Assembly (NCBI GenBank): GCA_038025085.1
Contig: CM076152.1
Coordinates: 35,219,501-35,283,500 of the forward strand
From: Tetragonia tetragonoides
Lineage: Eukaryota; Streptophyta; Magnoliopsida; Caryophyllales; Aizoaceae
Length of the DNA stretch: 64,000 nucleotides
Direction of reading: 5' to 3'
Part shown: piece after piece, positions 47,618 through 60,556 of the stretch
Numbering within the stretch: the stretch's first letter is position 1
Layout: every line of letters starts with the position of its first letter
Translations under genes and position numbers: made by a program
Notes under the pieces: generated by a model
Database searches by the model: none
Told to the model about the DNA's origin: nothing
Seen by the model: only the letters and a program-made list of their open reading frames with translations

Positions 47618-48235
47618 TTGATATATGATTTAGATTGCTCCAATTCTTGTACCAAGTTCTTGAAACGCATTGATAATCACTTGAGCGTCCCCCTCCAACA
47701 CCACATATGTGAATCCTTGCTCCTTAGATATTGTAGTTGCTACCATTGCCGCAAATGCTTCTGCCATCTCGGCTACGGGTGTTCATATGCAGGTATTCGA
47801 AATTTCGGATACCAAATTTTGATATCAGAACTTGTATTTGAAATTTCCGATATCCGATTTTCATACACCTAAAATTTCGGATTCGGATAGTCGGATATCC
47901 GCTATCCGAAATCCGAAATTTATTATATATTTTTATTTTTATCCTATTTTGTGCCTAATATTTTGAACATGTGAGCCAAATATTTCGGATAGTTTCGGAT
48001 TAATTTTGAGTTTTTCGAATGTTTTTCGAATATTTTCCGATATCCGAATATCCAAAATTTTGAAAAATGGTATCCGAACCCGTATTCAAAATTTTGGATA
48101 TCCACTTTTTCGGATATGCGAATTTTCAGATCGGATGCTCAGATTCGGATATTTTTGAACAATCCTTATTTCGGCTTCCCATTCCTTGTGAATCGTTCGG
48201 GAGGCTACTAATACTACCTCTTTAGAATATTTATT
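47618..48235 (-). pseudogene. LINE RNase H relic split by a palindromic repeat element
   Basis: On the - strand, 48235-48180 reads VLVASRTIHKEWEAEI and 47790-47635 reads AEMAEAFAAMVATTISKEQG, then VVLEGDAQVI. Joined, these are consecutive parts of the RNase H domain of a plant LINE. Between them lie about 390 bp (47785-48175) of imperfect copies of CCGAAATTTCGGATATCCG. The word AGCCGA-A/G-AT borders both sides, and the inserted piece has short inverted ends (GGATTGTTCA and TGAACACCC), which suggests an insertion and not local expansion. Confidence 0.6.
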
Positions 48236-48446
48236 ATCTCATAATTAGTAAAAGGGTACCTCGTACAACTTTTAAAAAGAATAAATACCATTTATTTGCA
48301 TTTGGCAAAAATTCAAGGGAAGCTTAGATCGATCATATAAAACAGAGCAATTAACATAAACATTTTATTAAATTCTTATTATATTGTGGCTCGCATACTA
48401 TTACAATGAATTACTCAATTTTCTTCACATTATTATGAGAGCAAAC

Positions 48447-49289
48447 TCAATTGTCATGCCTTCCACTCCTATACTTCTTGGCCCATACATGTTTTCCATT
48501 GACCTGAAATCTGGCTGTACTACTACCCATTAGGACAGCATCAACAATCTCAACAGAAGTCACTACAACTCGAGCATACAAAAATTGCTTATTACATTTC
48601 TTTTTAGGCATACGAACAAATTGAACACAATCTCCATAAATTGATGCAAAAATTACTCTCACCTCGGTCTCTGATAATGGATAACCCTTCGAAAAAGTCA
48701 AGTATAAACTTCGATCCTCCTCATCAACATAGTACATACCATACCTTGACCAAATCTCACTGGTGTCAAATACATGATCCATAGGCCGATATCGAAAATG
48801 GATAGATCCGAATATTGGATCCGGAAACCCGGCTATATTGAGGAGTTGGTATGGAAGAGGTATAGATGATGAACCAAATATGACTTTAGCCAATATATCA
48901 CAAAAAATACGTGAACAAATAACTCTAAGGTATCTTTTTATACCACTTATAGCAGTGTACTTTCGTTTATATAGTGATTGTAAGGATTCGTTTGGGCTTA
49001 GCAAGTAATCAATGATTGGGACATCAATGCACGGATTTATAGGTGGATCTAATGCTAAGAAATTTATGCAGCAACTTGCTTCTCTGATTGCAAATTCTAA
49101 ATAGTCATCCCGGAGTGATGATAACATTAGAATGACATGTTGGCCATTCTGTTCCTCAAGCCAAAACAAAAAAGCCATGACCAAAAGTGACATTTTTAAA
49201 TCAAAAGAGAAAATTTTGATAAGTCGTATGAAAAACACACGATACCTTACTTGGAGATCACAAAGATCCTGAATTCTAATTTGTGTCAT
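48447..49289 (-). CDS. Plant protein of unknown function with RRM-like C-terminus
   Basis: A single-exon open frame of 280 residues. The N-terminal half (about 40-150) is helical with an LFWLEEQNGQHVI segment, an EASCCINFL segment and a SLQSLYKRKYTAISG segment. This layout matches a plant-only family of uncharacterised proteins that I recall from several eudicots. The C-terminal 90 residues look like an RRM-type fold: LYLTFSKGYPLSETEVRVIF resembles RNP2 plus helix 1, and ARVVVTS then FQVNGKHVWAKKYR resemble the closing strands. RNA binding is inferred only. The ATG at 49289 follows a TATA box at a sensible distance. The frame is intact. Confidence 0.65.
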   Translation of the reverse strand: MTQIRIQDLCDLQVRYRVFFIRLIKIFSFDLKMSLLVMAFLFWLEEQNGQHVILMLSSLRDDYLEFAIREASCCINFLALDPPINPCIDVPIIDYLLSPNESLQSLYKRKYTAISGIKRYLRVICSRIFCDILAKVIFGSSSIPLPYQLLNIAGFPDPIFGSIHFRYRPMDHVFDTSEIWSRYGMYYVDEEDRSLYLTFSKGYPLSETEVRVIFASIYGDCVQFVRMPKKKCNKQFLYARVVVTSVEIVDAVLMGSSTARFQVNGKHVWAKKYRSGRHDN

Positions 49290-49415
49290 GATGGAATTGG
49301 CTGCTAGTTGACACGAAAAGAAAAATTCCCTATCAGATTTGACACTCGAATATAATTCGCTATTAGTTGGGAAAATAATTTTATATTTTGCGTCATATGA
49401 TTCTTCCGCTCCGAC

Positions 49416-49428
49416 CTATATATATAGG
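49416..49428 (-). promoter_or_regulatory. TATA box of the RRM-like gene
   Basis: The - strand reads CCTATATATATAG about 127 bp upstream of the ATG at 49289, a normal spacing for TATA plus a short leader. Confidence 0.5.
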
Positions 49429-52229
49429 CACAAATTTTTCATCTAAAATGGAAAATTAGTAGGTCGGTTTACATATTGGACATTTGGTTTTTACACACCT
49501 AACCACAATTTTAAAAAATGAGACGCTCCTCAACAAATATATTGGTCTCTTGCATATTAATAATTTCTTAATTTTATATTGTATATGTGTATTCGATATA
49601 ATTTTAGTTTTTTTAATGATTATTTATCACAAAATAACCCTACGTTTATATTGTTTTGTGACTTTTGTTCGCAATTTCAATACATACATTTATATTAGCA
49701 TATTTTAATCACATTTGATGATTAAAAACTATGTGCATAAAAGTAGTGATTGTTTATAGTCTTTTCAAAACACAAAATTTAACAAACAATCATATATAGT
49801 GATAAATATAATTTCACCAAAAGTGATGATTTGTATCTCACTTACTAACAAAATTCCTGCAACCAAAAATCTCAAAAAAAAAGGGAAAATGAAAATACTT
49901 ATGAGCTACCTTCTAATTTAAGCTCAATTAGTGAACAAATTTACATCACTTCCAAATTTCAGAGTAAAATACTAATTATATGTATATAAAAAAGCAAACA
50001 ATTTCAAAAGGAAATACATCAGAAGAGATATGTATCCATTTTATAATGTGCTAAAACATATAAAATCACTACCAAAATATGCATAGTTTAGTGTGAAATT
50101 GGGGATTTGTATCTTTATTAGCAATTATATATACATAGTATTCTATCTACTTTATTTGAATTCATGTGATATGTTTCCTATTAAAATCGGGTTAAGTTTA
50201 ATTCAAGTAATATCCAAATATTTTCACATCCATATTTATTTTTATGTAATTCAAACGAGTTTTAAATATTATTTTGACCAAAAACTATGTACCCATTCAA
50301 GTCATTGCATTTTTTCATAGGATATTAGAAAATTTATTTATTTTCTTACACATGTTCTCAAGTAAGTCATTCCCCAATGATTTTAATTAATAAATACACC
50401 TTCTTATCCTTATTTTTCTTTCCATTTGACTCTTCGCGGTCTCCAATACGAGACTTTGACCATGAATAATCATAATTCTATGATTTTAAATATTATAAAA
50501 ATATGATATTTTGAAAATATTATTAAAAGTATCTTTTGTTTGCAAATCGTTATACCTTTTCTTAAATTAATGGCAAAATTTTGTAAACTTAGACCTCAAA
50601 AGTCAATTGGAAAGAAAATTTTGGAACGCAAGGATACTTTATGTACTCATGTGCATTTCTCACCTAATAAGTTTACCTCGACCATCATTATTAAAATCAA
50701 ATTTCTCATAAATACTTTATCTATCCATTGAGGATAAATCAATCCATTTTCCCCCTCTCTCTGAAAAAAAAAGCCGATGCCTTAACCATTTCTTTCATTC
50801 AACTTACGACTATCATTGAAATTTTTAATTTGACGGTGGTTAGCCCTTTTATTGTTATTTATTTTTCCTTCTTTTTAATAAACTCTCCTAGTAGTTAATA
50901 AACTTTCCTATTCATGAGAGGTTGTTGGAATCTAAGCGTTGTTATTGGTTAGTTGGAGTATAGTTAAGGGTTAAGTTATCCTTTCATGAATTGGGAAGAG
51001 AAGTTTAATATTTTATAAAATGGGTACGCACTTCGACATAATTGCAACATGTTTCTTGATTATCTCCAAGGCTCCAATCGTAGGTTTAATGTGTGGGCAC
51101 CCAGTTTACTTTATAAGGTGGTTTATGCTATATTTAAACGGTAGATGATTCATATTTATTATCGGCAGAACCATGGAGTGAACCAAGATATTATTTCAAG
51201 CCATCGGTAGCGGAGTTCACAATTAATCATATTATTATTACTATTTTGGATTTGTACGTGCTTAGAGATAATCATCTTTGTAAATTTTGTATGATTCTTA
51301 ATTTTTAAGTAAATGAATTATCTTTTATCTTGCAAAAATAACCTTCTCAGACTCTACTTGTATGTTTTTGGCCTAAACTCAAACTTAACGATGTTAGATA
51401 CCAAAACAAGCTAGAGAGAGAGAGGGAGAGAGAGAGAGAGGGAGAGAGAGAGAGGGGGGAGGGTATGGACCAGGTATGAACCAGTGAACTATTATAGTGA
51501 TTCGTCAGGGGTAATACTCACTTTCTTGTTGGTTCTTGTAGGAGTCACAGACCCAAACAATTAAGAACAACAACTATCGATTTCAGATGAAATTTCACTA
51601 GAAACAACCAATTCAATTCATTTATGATTTATGAACCATCATTGATTTTCAACATGAAATGGGTGTATATTACGTACACCTCGCGGATCATTGGGATTGT
51701 CCAAGAAAGTCCATCTACCGTATCTAGGTGGACTTGAAGTGTAGGCAATAAGAATTTGACATAACACTTTATCCAACGGAGCAAATTTCTCAGATTAAGT
51801 TAATCCCTAATGAAAAATCAGATTGCCAAGTGTTATGATTGAATACAAACGAATGATAATTGGAAAGTTCATCATACAATGGTGAATTTGAGAGAGAAAA
51901 AGATGGTGATTGTAAGGGTTTGTGATTAATCTAATACGTATGCTCAATTTACATGCAATTTATTGTGGATGCAGTGTGCTATATGTACATATGTTTGATT
52001 AAGGCTATGAGAAACAAAAGAAATCTAATTAAACTTGTATATTGGTAATAATAAGCCATCAACTTTCAGGATGAAAGACATACATTGATGATCAACTATA
52101 AAAAGATTATCGAAGTGAAAATATATTCGGAGAATAAACTTTGGCATGATTAATTTCCCTCTACTTAATTAATTCTCTAGCTAATTAAATTAAACTACCT
52201 TTCATATGTTGTTCATCATATGTATTTAT
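49429..52229. other. Intergenic DNA with MITE and (GA)n tract
   Basis: A Stowaway-like element of about 230 bp lies at about 50406-50634: TATCCTTATTTTTCTTTCC at the left, the degenerate complement GGAAAG...CAAGGATA at the right, and an inner GGTCTCCAATACGAGACTTTGACC-like core related to the other copies. A (GA)n-rich tract lies at 51413-51463. The remainder, including the probable 3' UTR of the TGA gene just below 52230, shows no conserved gene. Confidence 0.45.
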
Positions 52230-55200
52230 CTATTCGTGCCTAGGCCTAGCTAACCACAAGGAGCTGAGTGCTCGAAGCCGATGGAAGTACTCGGCGATCG
52301 CCAGAAAACACCTAGCCGCTTGTCGTGTCGTCAGAATTTGGTGCAACCGGTGAAATGTTTGGTGCCTCAATGCGTCAGCCTGTACATATTAATAATTTTC
52401 ATCCTCGTTAAATTATGAAAACACAAAAACTTCTATAAAACGGTGTTTTTGTAACTTTTAATAAGATCGGGTCACTTTTTAATGAAACAATGATCACTGC
52501 TCATATATTCAAAGATAATGCTGCATAACCGGAATCATCATACTTTTTAATACAAGAAGTTAGGCTATTAGATCCAATACATCGGAAAAAGGAAATGCAT
52601 CATAAACCCACAACATAAATACCACCCTCAACTTAAAATTGAGGAAAATAAGCAGACTTGAAGCTCCAACCATGATTGGGCAAATGAGTGATCTACGTAC
52701 CAAGAAGTGAGCTCCCATATTTTGCTCATCAGACTCAACATATGACATTATATGGTGAGCTTTATGTTATCATTTATTCATTATTACGCATTCATATTTT
52801 TCTCCATTTGAATGAGCTACTTATTAAATCATGTAATCTACCTGGTATACAATACAAAATAACATCACGACAATCATTATTTGTTTTCCACGTGAATTTT
52901 TCTTAAATTGACTCATCCATTATTATAAAATGCATGTATCTGGCTATAATCAAAATTGGAAGAATTGTAGTAACTTAGAAGCATATGAATGTGAATTTGA
53001 CTTTAAAAGGGAATATGTTGAATGATAAGACTAGGATTGTTGAAATAACTTATGATCATTTTGACTTTTAAGGTAAATGAGTTGTTAGACTGACCAATGG
53101 GCAAATGAATAATGAAAACATAAGGCGAGACTTCGGTCATTTTGGTGCGGTAACTGTCTTACATTAGGGACCCAAAGGTGTAATTAGTGTCTTATCAAAA
53201 AGAAAAAAGAAAAAAGAAAAATGTGTAATTAGTGAACAATTAATTCTTCACTAATAATGATTTCCATTAAGACGAAGACCATTGGCAGTAAATTACAAAA
53301 GCTAATGCATGCTAACCAATAATGACTGATCAACCTATCCAGCTTACATATATCTTATTAAGACGGAGAATAATATATCCACCGACTGGGTTGACAACCT
53401 ACTAACTTATTGTGTCTATCTCTCTGCTTTATTCTCACAATCTCTCTCCTCTATTTTCAAAAAGAGACAATTAAAATAGAAGAGTATAGACACAATAAAC
53501 TAGTGGATGATCAACCCACCGAGTCAATAAAACATTTTCCTATTAAGACTTTATGGTTGACTGAGAATAACGCCAACTCCTTTAATCATGATTCATTGGG
53601 AATTCCATCCCTTACTTTATTGCATATGAAGTTATTCTGCCATCATATTGGATGTCTAAAAGAAGTTAAAAGGGGTAACTAGGGCCGCATTTCCAGATGA
53701 GTCTTTTTAGTAAGGGGTCATTGTTATATTGGTCTTTTTAGTAGCGCTGGCAATAACTGGGTCTTAAAACTATTTGACTCGTGCACTTAAGTCCAAAATC
53801 GGTCCGCCGACCAAAAACACGACCCACTTTGAATTTTTCTCATTTATTTCTTTACCTATTTTTTTTACGTTTATTGTATTTATGTCGCTGTTGCGTTTGA
53901 GTGGCTTCCTTTTTCTTTTCTTTTTTCTTCAAATCAAATTTTTGCTTTTGAGAGGCTTTAATCTCCTTCAAAATAATAGCTCCGGATTTGATTTTGGTGT
54001 ACTACTTTCTCTCTCTTTTTGCTGAGTTTGAGATTTTCTGCTCTGAAAATTCAATTATCTGTCACAATTTCTCTCGCTCAACCTCACAGATTCTCTTAGC
54101 TTTCTCTCATTCGTTTTCTCTGTCAAAATGGTTCAAAACCGCCAAAATAGGTATAGTGAATAAATGGAGGTTAGACATTTTTGTGGGCATTTACAGAAAT
54201 ACAATAAATGTAAAAAGGGGTAGGTAAATACAATAAATGAGAAAATTTCAAAGTGGGCCGTGATTTTGGTCGGCGGACCGATTTTTGGACTTAAGTGCAC
54301 GAGTTAAATAGTTTTAAGATCCAGTTGTCGCCGGCGCTACTAAAAAGACCAATGTGGCAATGACCCCTTACTAAAAAGACTCATCTGGAAATGCGGCCGG
54401 GGTAAGTAGATGACTCGACTCAGAAAGCATTTGAGCTGGCTTGGATTTGGTTCGAACTCAGTTTTACCCGAGCTTCAAAACATACTATACTATACTAGTA
54501 TAACGTTCAAACATCAAACTAATACTATGTTGCACTCAACTTGTTGAAAAAAATAAAATCTTTTGCTAAAATTATATAGACAAGCATGAAGTTGCAAAAC
54601 CTAGTAAAGAGACTTAAACACAAAGAAGAGAGAGCATAAGAAATTGACTGAAAAGGGCACGTCAAAAAGGGGGAGTTATGGGGACGGATGGCCCATGAAG
54701 TCTGCCAAGTGAAGCGGTTATGACCATGACACCATAAGGTTATGGGCCTAAAGAGATCTTCCGATGTTGATATTTTTATTGTGGGCCCCAGCAAGGCCCT
54801 ATCTGTCCATATAAGATGGGTTCCTAAATCTCTCCCAATGGTCCATATGTCTAATTAATTCAAGCGTGGAAAACTGAAAACCTTTCTCCATCCCCTCAAA
54901 CCTCAATATGTCCATGAAATTTTTGTCTCTTAATTTTTTTCATTTATTTTTTGTTTGATTTTGGGTCTAAATTATGGACCACTTGATATATTCACAATTT
55001 TATAAACTTACTAAAAATATTGCATTTAATTCCAACAAATATTCCCCTCAACTAAATTTTCTTTTTTTTTAATCATGACTATGCATTTTGCTAAGAGAAG
55101 TGGATATTTTTCATGTTCATTTCTTGTAAAATAGAAAATAATTATACTTATTATTGAGAAAATTAAAATGACATAAGTTTATCCTCTTTAAAGTTGTAAA

Positions 55201-58200
55201 TAACACATATTATACACTCTTATCCTACTATTTTTAGTGCGACTTTTATCCTAATTTATATGGAGTATTCCGTAACATAAGGGGTGAGATTTATAATTAT
55301 TGATTCCAAAGTGATAAGTGTAACACACACTACTCAATCTTATACTTCCAAACAAATATAATAGTTAAAATTTTCCTTTTTTAAAGAGGGAAATGTGGCC
55401 CCCATAAGACCCTTAAATACAACTTCCTCCTCAACAAACGACCCTACACTTGTTAGCACAAGCTACCTAGATTTGAAATCGAGAGTGCTTATTGCATGTG
55501 ACTTTCATGCCGTTCAGCTAATAACTCATGGAGAGACATTAATTGTTTAAATCTACGGTAAGATTGAAGTTCATTATTGGAGGAAAAAAGTATACCCTCT
55601 AAATATAGTGTAAAATCTTTAATTATATCACCTCATTTTCAGTTCTTGGTGCATAATTCATTCACCGAAATAAATTTTTGATTAACAATATGGCCATTTG
55701 GTATTTAAGAAAAGGGGAAAATTGCATAAAAAAAAAAAGTTCTAATAGCTTGAAAAGCATTATAAACTTTATTCCCTAATCTCAAATCAAATCATCATGA
55801 ATCATGACCCTTTTTTACCTCCTTTAATCCAAAAACCTATACATATAACATCTTAAAAACCATTTGAGGTACAATTGATTATTATTGATGTAGAAGTAGA
55901 ACTAATCCATTATTTATGCTAAAATAGTTGTTGAGAAGCATCAAAACTAATTAATCAAACAGAAAATTAAGTTCCAACTAAGTTTGTTGGTGATTGTAAG
56001 AGGCTAAGAGCCACGTACCCCCAAACTATATATATAAGCTGGAGCCGTCACTATATATGTTCATGTCCCACTATAGTCTCTATAGAACTAACACTAGTGT
56101 ACATGGTTTAACTATTAATTTATTTTATTTTTATTATATATACTCTTTTCCCTAAATCTCAGGGGTCATTTCAAAAAGAATATGTGTAAAGGCATACAGC
56201 CTTTTTGAGACTCCAATTATTATTATTATTATAATAATGAGCTGGACTTTGGAGTAGTAGGTTATCTGATTGGAGTAGGTTTTCCAACCATAGCAACACC
56301 AGATTCTTTACTACTATTTGGTCCCACTCTAATTTCCTATATAGGCAACTTATGATCATACATTCATATGTGCTAAACAATGTCCCTTAAACAATCACAT
56401 ATTCTACCCTCCCTAAACTAAACTAACAAATCATAAATGACCATTTACGGTTTAATCTCGTAGCACATTGAAAGTCAATTAGTACAATCATTGTACTACT
56501 TCATAATAATAATAGCGTAGTAAAAGCTTGGGTATGCCTTAAAATAACAAGTGTAAAAAGCGAGCTAACCTGTCTTACGAAATTCTCCATGGTGGAGAGC
56601 TTGTTCATGGCAAGAGCCATTTGGCCCATGTAATTAGCCATGTTAGGAGGGCAACTTAGAGCATCGGAGGAGATCACATCGGAGAGGGATTGGTGGAGAG
56701 CTTCGAGCCCTTGTGATAGTGCCTCCTCCGTCCCTTGTGCAGATTGTTGTAATCCACATATATCCACCAATTGTTGCTCGGTCAATGGCTCAACTTGGTG
56801 CGGAATTATCTATAATTACAACAATGTAGCCACACACACATAAAAAGAAAAACAGGATTAGCTAATAGAGATTTCGATCAAGAAAGTTGTTAGCTAGGCT
56901 AGATAATATGTATAATAACAAAATTTAACTCAATTAGAAACCAAGGAATCACTACCAAAAACACGCTTTTAGCTACTTTTTAAAATAGTCTTTTATCGAT
57001 CGGTAATTATAATTAGCAGACCGATTAAGCCTTATCAGCCGCATTTTTGGGCGATCGGTAAATAGCGCGTTCTTTAAGTGAAAGCTAATGATCGATGGGA
57101 ACTGGGACCAAGGCTCATCAATACTAATTGGGAGGAAGAATAAAAGTGCAATAGCAATATAGCTCATGCTAGATAGAGAGCCGTGCAAGTTAACGCATTT
57201 ATAATGTAAAAGGCTAAAGAGTGCCCCATATGGTGTGACCATATATATATATAAGTAGAAGTACCAGACATGGCTTTAGGGTTAAGGCCAGTATGGCACC
57301 TAATTCAAGCCCTTTTAATGGAAACTTCACTCATGATATCTTTCGTCATTTATTTTCATACCCTTTCATGAGATTTTCCCCCCTTCCCTTCTTCTAACAC
57401 ACCGACAAATTCCTCTATACTATCATATCATGTCTTATTATAAATTTCATGTCTTATAATATCCCTATTTTAGTACCACAATATCATCTCCATGCACCTT
57501 TACCATCCCCACAAGAAAAAGCTGCTCCAAGTACATAACAAGCTAAGGTTGGCAACAAAATAGAAGAATAATGCACAACTTCTTCCTCTTTTGTTTTTTA
57601 AATAGCATGTTCTTTTCCACTGAACTGAACCAATTAACGAGTAATTATAATGCATATCGTACTAGTTAACACAACTAGGTAGCTAGGGTTTGTGTTTATG
57701 GTGGTTTAATTTGGTTATACCTTGATGAGTTCGGAAGGGCGAAAACCGCCAATCCACATGAAGCAGCGTTCAGCAGGGGTCTTCCACATGCCGGAAACGA
57801 TATGAAAGACGTCGGTTTTCGCCACCATGCTCTTAAGGTTCATCACCACATCATAGTGAGCTAAGCAGTTGTCTACATAGATTTTGAGCTCATTTTCTGG
57901 TAAATGCTCTTGCACTGCTGCTCGAAGCTCGCATGTTATACGGTGGTGCTCCTCTAACCACCTTGTGTACTCCAAATCGAACACTGCAGCATCTATTAAT
58001 ACAATAATTTAATTAACTAACCATAATTAGTTAATATAAACAATTTAATTAATGTATAGTTTTAATTAGTACCTGAACTGATGTTGGCAACGCCAACTGG
58101 GATGCCTTGATCTCCTCCACCACCTTGTAGACCACCTCCACCTCCGAAAAATATACCCTAAAGAAAAAAGAACAAGAAAAAGGGATTACGCTCCCTCTGT

Positions 58201-60556
58201 ACTATTCATACGGAATTACGAGGTAATTAATTAAGAAGAATGACTTACTTGAGCTCTTGCTCTTTGAAGTTCCTGCTCTAACTGTGCAAGTCTAATCCTA
58301 CTTGATTCTAGTTGCTGAACATAAGCCTGCAGTTGTTTTTATGTTGATGGAGATTGACCAATTAAATTAAGAAAACAAAGCGCATGCATTATTCAATAAT
58401 TTTATGATTTTTATTAGTAATAATTAAGTAGTTGAATAAGAAAGGTTAACAAACGATACAATGACATTTAGGCATTTGACTAATTTTAATTTAGTTTACC
58501 TTTTTTCTAAGCCTGCTTTTCCTAGCTGCTTCTCTATTCTGAGCAAGTCTTCTTAGTGTCTGGTTACAATCAAAAGCCAAAATAGTTATTATTATCAAAA
58601 AGCGTTACCGTTGAATAAGATTATGCAAATGTAAACTTAATTATTTTATTTTTAGCCACCATATGACTTTTAGTTATATAGAGTATTAATTAATTATCTT
58701 AAAAAACATGATTAGTAATAAAAATAAAATAAAATTAACCTTAGGATCGGGTGTTTTAGGGCCTTCTTGTTCTGAGCTTGATGTTGGACCTTTGCGGTTT
58801 CCTTCACGCTGCTCCCAATCAACAAATCAAAATCAAAACATTGTGATAATAATAAAAATTACTAGTTTCAATTAACAATATAACACTAGCTAGCTAGAAA
58901 TAATCTTAATTAAATTAATTAATTATAAAACAGACCTTGATACACTTGGACGGTTCAGCGGGTGCATTATCGCTTTGATTTCTTGGTTTACTATTACTAT
59001 TATTGTTGTTGTTGTTGGACAACTCCATTGGTGGCGGCTGTTGATGTTCTGATAGTCTCTTATTCGAACCGCCACCGCTTGTTGGTTGTCCTCCTCCTCC
59101 TACTACTCCTATCACTTCTGAACCCGCCTGATAAAAATTACAAAAAATAATAAAATGGTCACAAAATTATTATTATTAATCGAAGTAGTTACACTTGAAT
59201 AATTAATGAAGATGACAAAATCAAAATGATATTGAACTAGTAGATTAAGAATTAACTAACCTTATTATTAGAAGATGGCTCAACATGCATAGGTTGAGAA
59301 GGGAAAATGTTGAGAGTTGGTGGTCTCATTCCTCCACCACCACCTCCACCTCCTGATGAGTTCTGATTTTCTGCACAGTTCCCAAGTAAATCATCAATCA
59401 TGCAATCAATCAATCAATCAATCGCTCGCTTTTTTCTCCATCATGTTTTTCATAAACACTAAATCATGAAAAATGAAAAATGAAAATTAATGAATCAAAA
59501 AAGCTAGCTAGTATTAATACCTACAAACATATGATGAGAAAAATTATTGTAGAGAATGAGATGAAAAAGAAAGGAGTGTTTGTGTTTGTGTTTGTGTATG
59601 TGTGTGTTTTTGAGTTATTACAAGAGTAGCTAGCTAGGCATGCATTTGGAGAGCTATCTGACACATGAACCCCAAAAGCTGAGGAGAGAGAAAAAGTAGC
59701 GGGAGATAGAAAGTAGGCATGGATAACAAATTCCCAATTCGTACCCACATACCAAAAATCCCCAAAAGAAGGAGAGAGAAAATTGAAATATGGTTATATG
59801 ATTTTTCTGGACTGATTCTCATATACTAACTCTATGATCTGTTCAAAGGAAATAGGTGATCCTGTACTGTGTCCCTGATCATGCTTTTTCCATGCTAGAG
59901 AATCTTCAACATAAAAAGAAAAAAAGAAAAACAGAAACTAAAAAATAGAAACTCACGGCGTGGTTCATGAAGAGGGGTGTGATCAGGTGCAGCTTGTCCA
60001 TCGAGGTAAAGGAACAACGCTTGATCTAGCTCTCCTAGGTCGTACGCTCCTGTGCTCTCGGATTTTCCTCCGCCTCTGATGATAAATCGGAAAAAATAAA
60101 AGGAAATTATTATTTACAAGGGAAGAGAAATATAAGGAAAGATAGTATTGGTCTCGGACTATGTAATAATAATTTCTCGAGGTTTGAGTTAAATGAGGTG
60201 TAGGGAGTGTGTGTGTAATATTACATGTAGTTGGATGATGAAGGGGGTGATGGCATCATAGCAAAGGAAATATTCTGTTGCTGATGTTGTTGTTGTTGTT
60301 GCTGGTGTTGATGAAATTGCTGATGTTGTTGATGATGATGATGAAACTCATGATGATGATGGTATGGTATGTGGTTGTTGTTGTTGTTGGTTTTGGAAGA
60401 AGATGATGAAGTGTTGTTACTACTATTATTACTTGTTGCCATGAATGGAACTGTGTTTGTGTTTATTCCTATAAGCTGATGAGCTTGTTGTGTTGTTCTT
60501 GTTGTTGTTTGTGTTGTTGGTGGTGTTGCTGTTTCTATACCTCCCAAGAACCCCAT
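52230..60556 (-). CDS. TGA-type bZIP transcription factor (LG2/TGA9/TGA10-like)
   Basis: Spliced on the - strand from eleven coding exons: 60556-60225, 60075-59957, 59370-59261, 59127-58936, 58808-58740, 58559-58500, 58326-58249, 58157-58073, 57992-57721, 56809-56570 and 52379-52230. All are GT/AG, in frame, 568 residues. The N-terminus (1-110) is low-complexity with Asn, His and Gln runs. The bZIP lies at about 275-320 (NREAARKSRLRKK, then a Leu zipper through YVQQLESSRIRLAQLEQEL). A DOG1-type domain follows (VFDLEYTRWLEEHHR, SGMWKTPAERCFMWIGGF, EPLTEQQLVDI), ending SSLWLARPRHE. TGA factors bind TGACG motifs and partner with NPR and CC-type glutaredoxin (ROXY) proteins. LPENELKIYVDNCLAHYD and the His/Gln N-terminus point to the LG2-like group, tied to organ development. 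The last exon is separated by a 4.2-kb intron and completes the family's normal end. Confidence 0.93.
53383..53524. repeat. Short hairpin (inverted repeat) in the last TGA intron
   Basis: A left arm ending in CTTATTGTGTCTAT (53383-53419) and a right arm beginning ATAGACACAATAAAC (53487-53524) are imperfect inverted copies of about 37 bp separated by about 67 bp. It is MITE-like, but no target-site duplication is clear. Confidence 0.6.
53683..54398. mobile_element. Non-autonomous MULE-type element in the last TGA intron
   Basis: Long terminal inverted repeats of about 190 bp begin GGCCGCATTTCCAGATGAGT. The first 41 bases of the two ends are identical and the rest diverge slightly. An 11-bp target-site duplication with one mismatch flanks it (53672-53682 GGGGTAACTAG, 54399-54409 GGGGTAAGTAG). 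Size 716 bp, no transposase. The unique middle (about 53880-54180) is CT-rich with a short ATG frame and could be a captured host leader, as in Pack-MULEs, but I cannot name a source. Confidence 0.88.
56950..57110. mobile_element. CACTA-like terminus relic in a TGA intron
   Basis: CACTACCAAAAACACGC begins near 56949, followed by sequence with GATCGGTAA and its near complement TTTATCGATCGG repeated in both orientations (56995-57062). This resembles a CACTA end with subterminal repeats, but no partner end or 3-bp duplication is clear. Confidence 0.35.

Noticed and set aside
54525..54794. 89-codon - strand frame in the last TGA intron as the missing final exon
   Set aside because: The true last exon, with the LHQILTTRQAARCFL and SSLWLARPR ends of the family, is at 52230-52379; this frame has no similarity to it.
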